The notes below the pieces were generated by a model. It ran no database searches, was not told the origin of the DNA, and was given only the letters and a program-made list of their open reading frames with translations. This document shows positions 46,854-47,387 of a stretch of 47,387 nucleotides of DNA, one piece after another. Position numbers and translations under genes: made by a program. Source of the stretch: JARIHC01 sp035546975 (GTDB lineage Bacteria > Patescibacteriota > Saccharimonadia > Saccharimonadales > UBA4665); contig DASZVS010000001.1 of assembly GCA_035546975.1 (NCBI GenBank), positions 1 to 47,387 of the forward strand, given 5' to 3'. Each line of letters begins with the position of its first letter. Positions within the stretch are counted from its first letter, which is position 1.

Positions 46854-47387
46854 ATGTTCGGTAAGAAAAAACAGCAGCCGACCGATCCGGTAGCTATCGC
46901 CCAGGCGCAACGCGCGCGGGAAGAACAAGAAGTGCAGGCCGCCTTCCAAAAAGGCATCACCGCGCTCCGCGACTTTATTGCGCCTAGCTCATTGGAATTC
47001 AGTAGTACGCACTTCCAGCTTGGTACCCGTTTTGCGCGTACTTATTACGTATACGGGTATCCGCGCCAGCTCTATACGGGCTGGTTAAGCGGCATGGTCA
47101 ACCTTGATGAAGTGATGGATATGTCCCTGTATATATATCCTGTGGAAAGCCAGATAGTTTTGGAAAGTCTCCGCAAAAAAGTTACGCAGCTGGAGGCAGG
47201 CATCCAAATTGATAGTGAAAAGGGAAGAGTTAGGGACCCGGCCAAGCAAGCAGCTATCCTCGATGCCGAAGAAATTCGCGATAAATTGCAAGTTGGCGAA
47301 GAACGTTTCTTCCGGTTTGGGCTTTACTTCACGCTGTATGCCGGCAGCATGGAAGAACTTGAATTTGTCAGCCACAAGGTCGAGTCG
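46854..47387 (+). CDS. VirB4-type T4SS ATPase (partial, N-terminal 178 codons)
   Basis: Starts ATG 46854 with GGAG 6 nt upstream and is open to the right edge. An N-terminal Lys/Gln-rich, helical region (QQPTDPVAIAQAQRAREEQE) leads into FIAPSSLEFSSTHFQLGTRF and ARTYYVYGYPRQLYTGWLSG. Next is MDMSLYIYPVESQIVLESL, the N-terminal domain pattern of VirB4/TraE-type ATPases in CPR and Gram-positive systems. The Walker A/B motifs would lie beyond the window. VirB4 powers pilus biogenesis and substrate translocation. Confidence 0.85.
   Translation, partial: MFGKKKQQPTDPVAIAQAQRAREEQEVQAAFQKGITALRDFIAPSSLEFSSTHFQLGTRFARTYYVYGYPRQLYTGWLSGMVNLDEVMDMSLYIYPVESQIVLESLRKKVTQLEAGIQIDSEKGRVRDPAKQAAILDAEEIRDKLQVGEERFFRFGLYFTLYAGSMEELEFVSHKVES

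Noticed and set aside
46806..46865. 19-codon frame starting at ATGA of the TraC-like stop
   Set aside because: No conserved-looking composition, and it overlaps the VirB4 start, which has its own SD.

Overview
The window reads as a gene-dense chromosomal segment of a Candidate Phyla Radiation (Patescibacteria) bacterium, most likely Candidatus Saccharibacteria (TM7). Reasons: many small proteins, a chromosomal type IV secretion (T4SS)-like block with PrgI, VirB6-like, TraC-like and VirB4-like genes behind an array of VirB2-like pilins, compact aminoacyl-tRNA synthetases, and mostly very short or absent 5' leaders. TGA is used as an ordinary stop, so the UGA-glycine code of Gracilibacteria/Absconditabacteria is not in use. 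The assignment is inferred from gene content, not from a marker phylogeny.

Layout. 1-8.1 kb: a cut MFS exporter, a proline/glutamine-rich membrane protein, an MmcQ/YjbR protein, a 1,553-residue beta-helix/Ig-like surface protein, oligoribonuclease with a Nudix hydrolase, and an FMN reductase. 8.1-18.1 kb: an HxlR regulator facing the reductase across two matching operators, msrB, pyrB behind an attenuator-like leader, mscL, argS, DUF1361, a sugar-phosphate isomerase, an acidic protein, a Ser/Thr kinase, and groES-groEL under a CIRCE operator. 18.1-32 kb: an amidinotransferase-fold protein, murE and tsaD diverging from one palindromic -10 box, valS, an XRE-HAD fusion, a HIT protein, an AT-rich SGNH hydrolase with a probable 3' frameshift, and thrC. 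32-37.1 kb: four tRNA genes (Ser-CGA, Arg-GCG, Ser-GCT, Ser-TGA), membrane proteins, two very small genes with strong Shine-Dalgarno (SD) sites, comF and hsp20.

37.2-47.4 kb is the standout block. Six paralogous VirB2/TrbC-like small membrane proteins lie head to tail on the minus strand, four of them linked by ATGA overlaps. They diverge from a 976-residue VirB6-like channel protein, an unrecognised 343-residue protein, a PrgI-family protein, a TraC-like protein and the start of a VirB4 ATPase, which runs off the right edge. This looks like a complete envelope-spanning translocation or pilus machine with an unusually diversified pilin set. The pilin next to hsp20 has its own strong promoter.

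Regulation: for about 19 genes a -10-like box ends only 6-9 nt before the start codon, which predicts leaderless mRNAs. A smaller set (groES, groEL, pyrB and the two tiny genes) carries strong SD sites. No CRISPR array, insertion sequence, rRNA gene or prophage was seen, and there is no stretch above 300 bases without a gene. The longest gaps are 32157-32369, 33189-33396 and 40249-40437, described in the features and findings.
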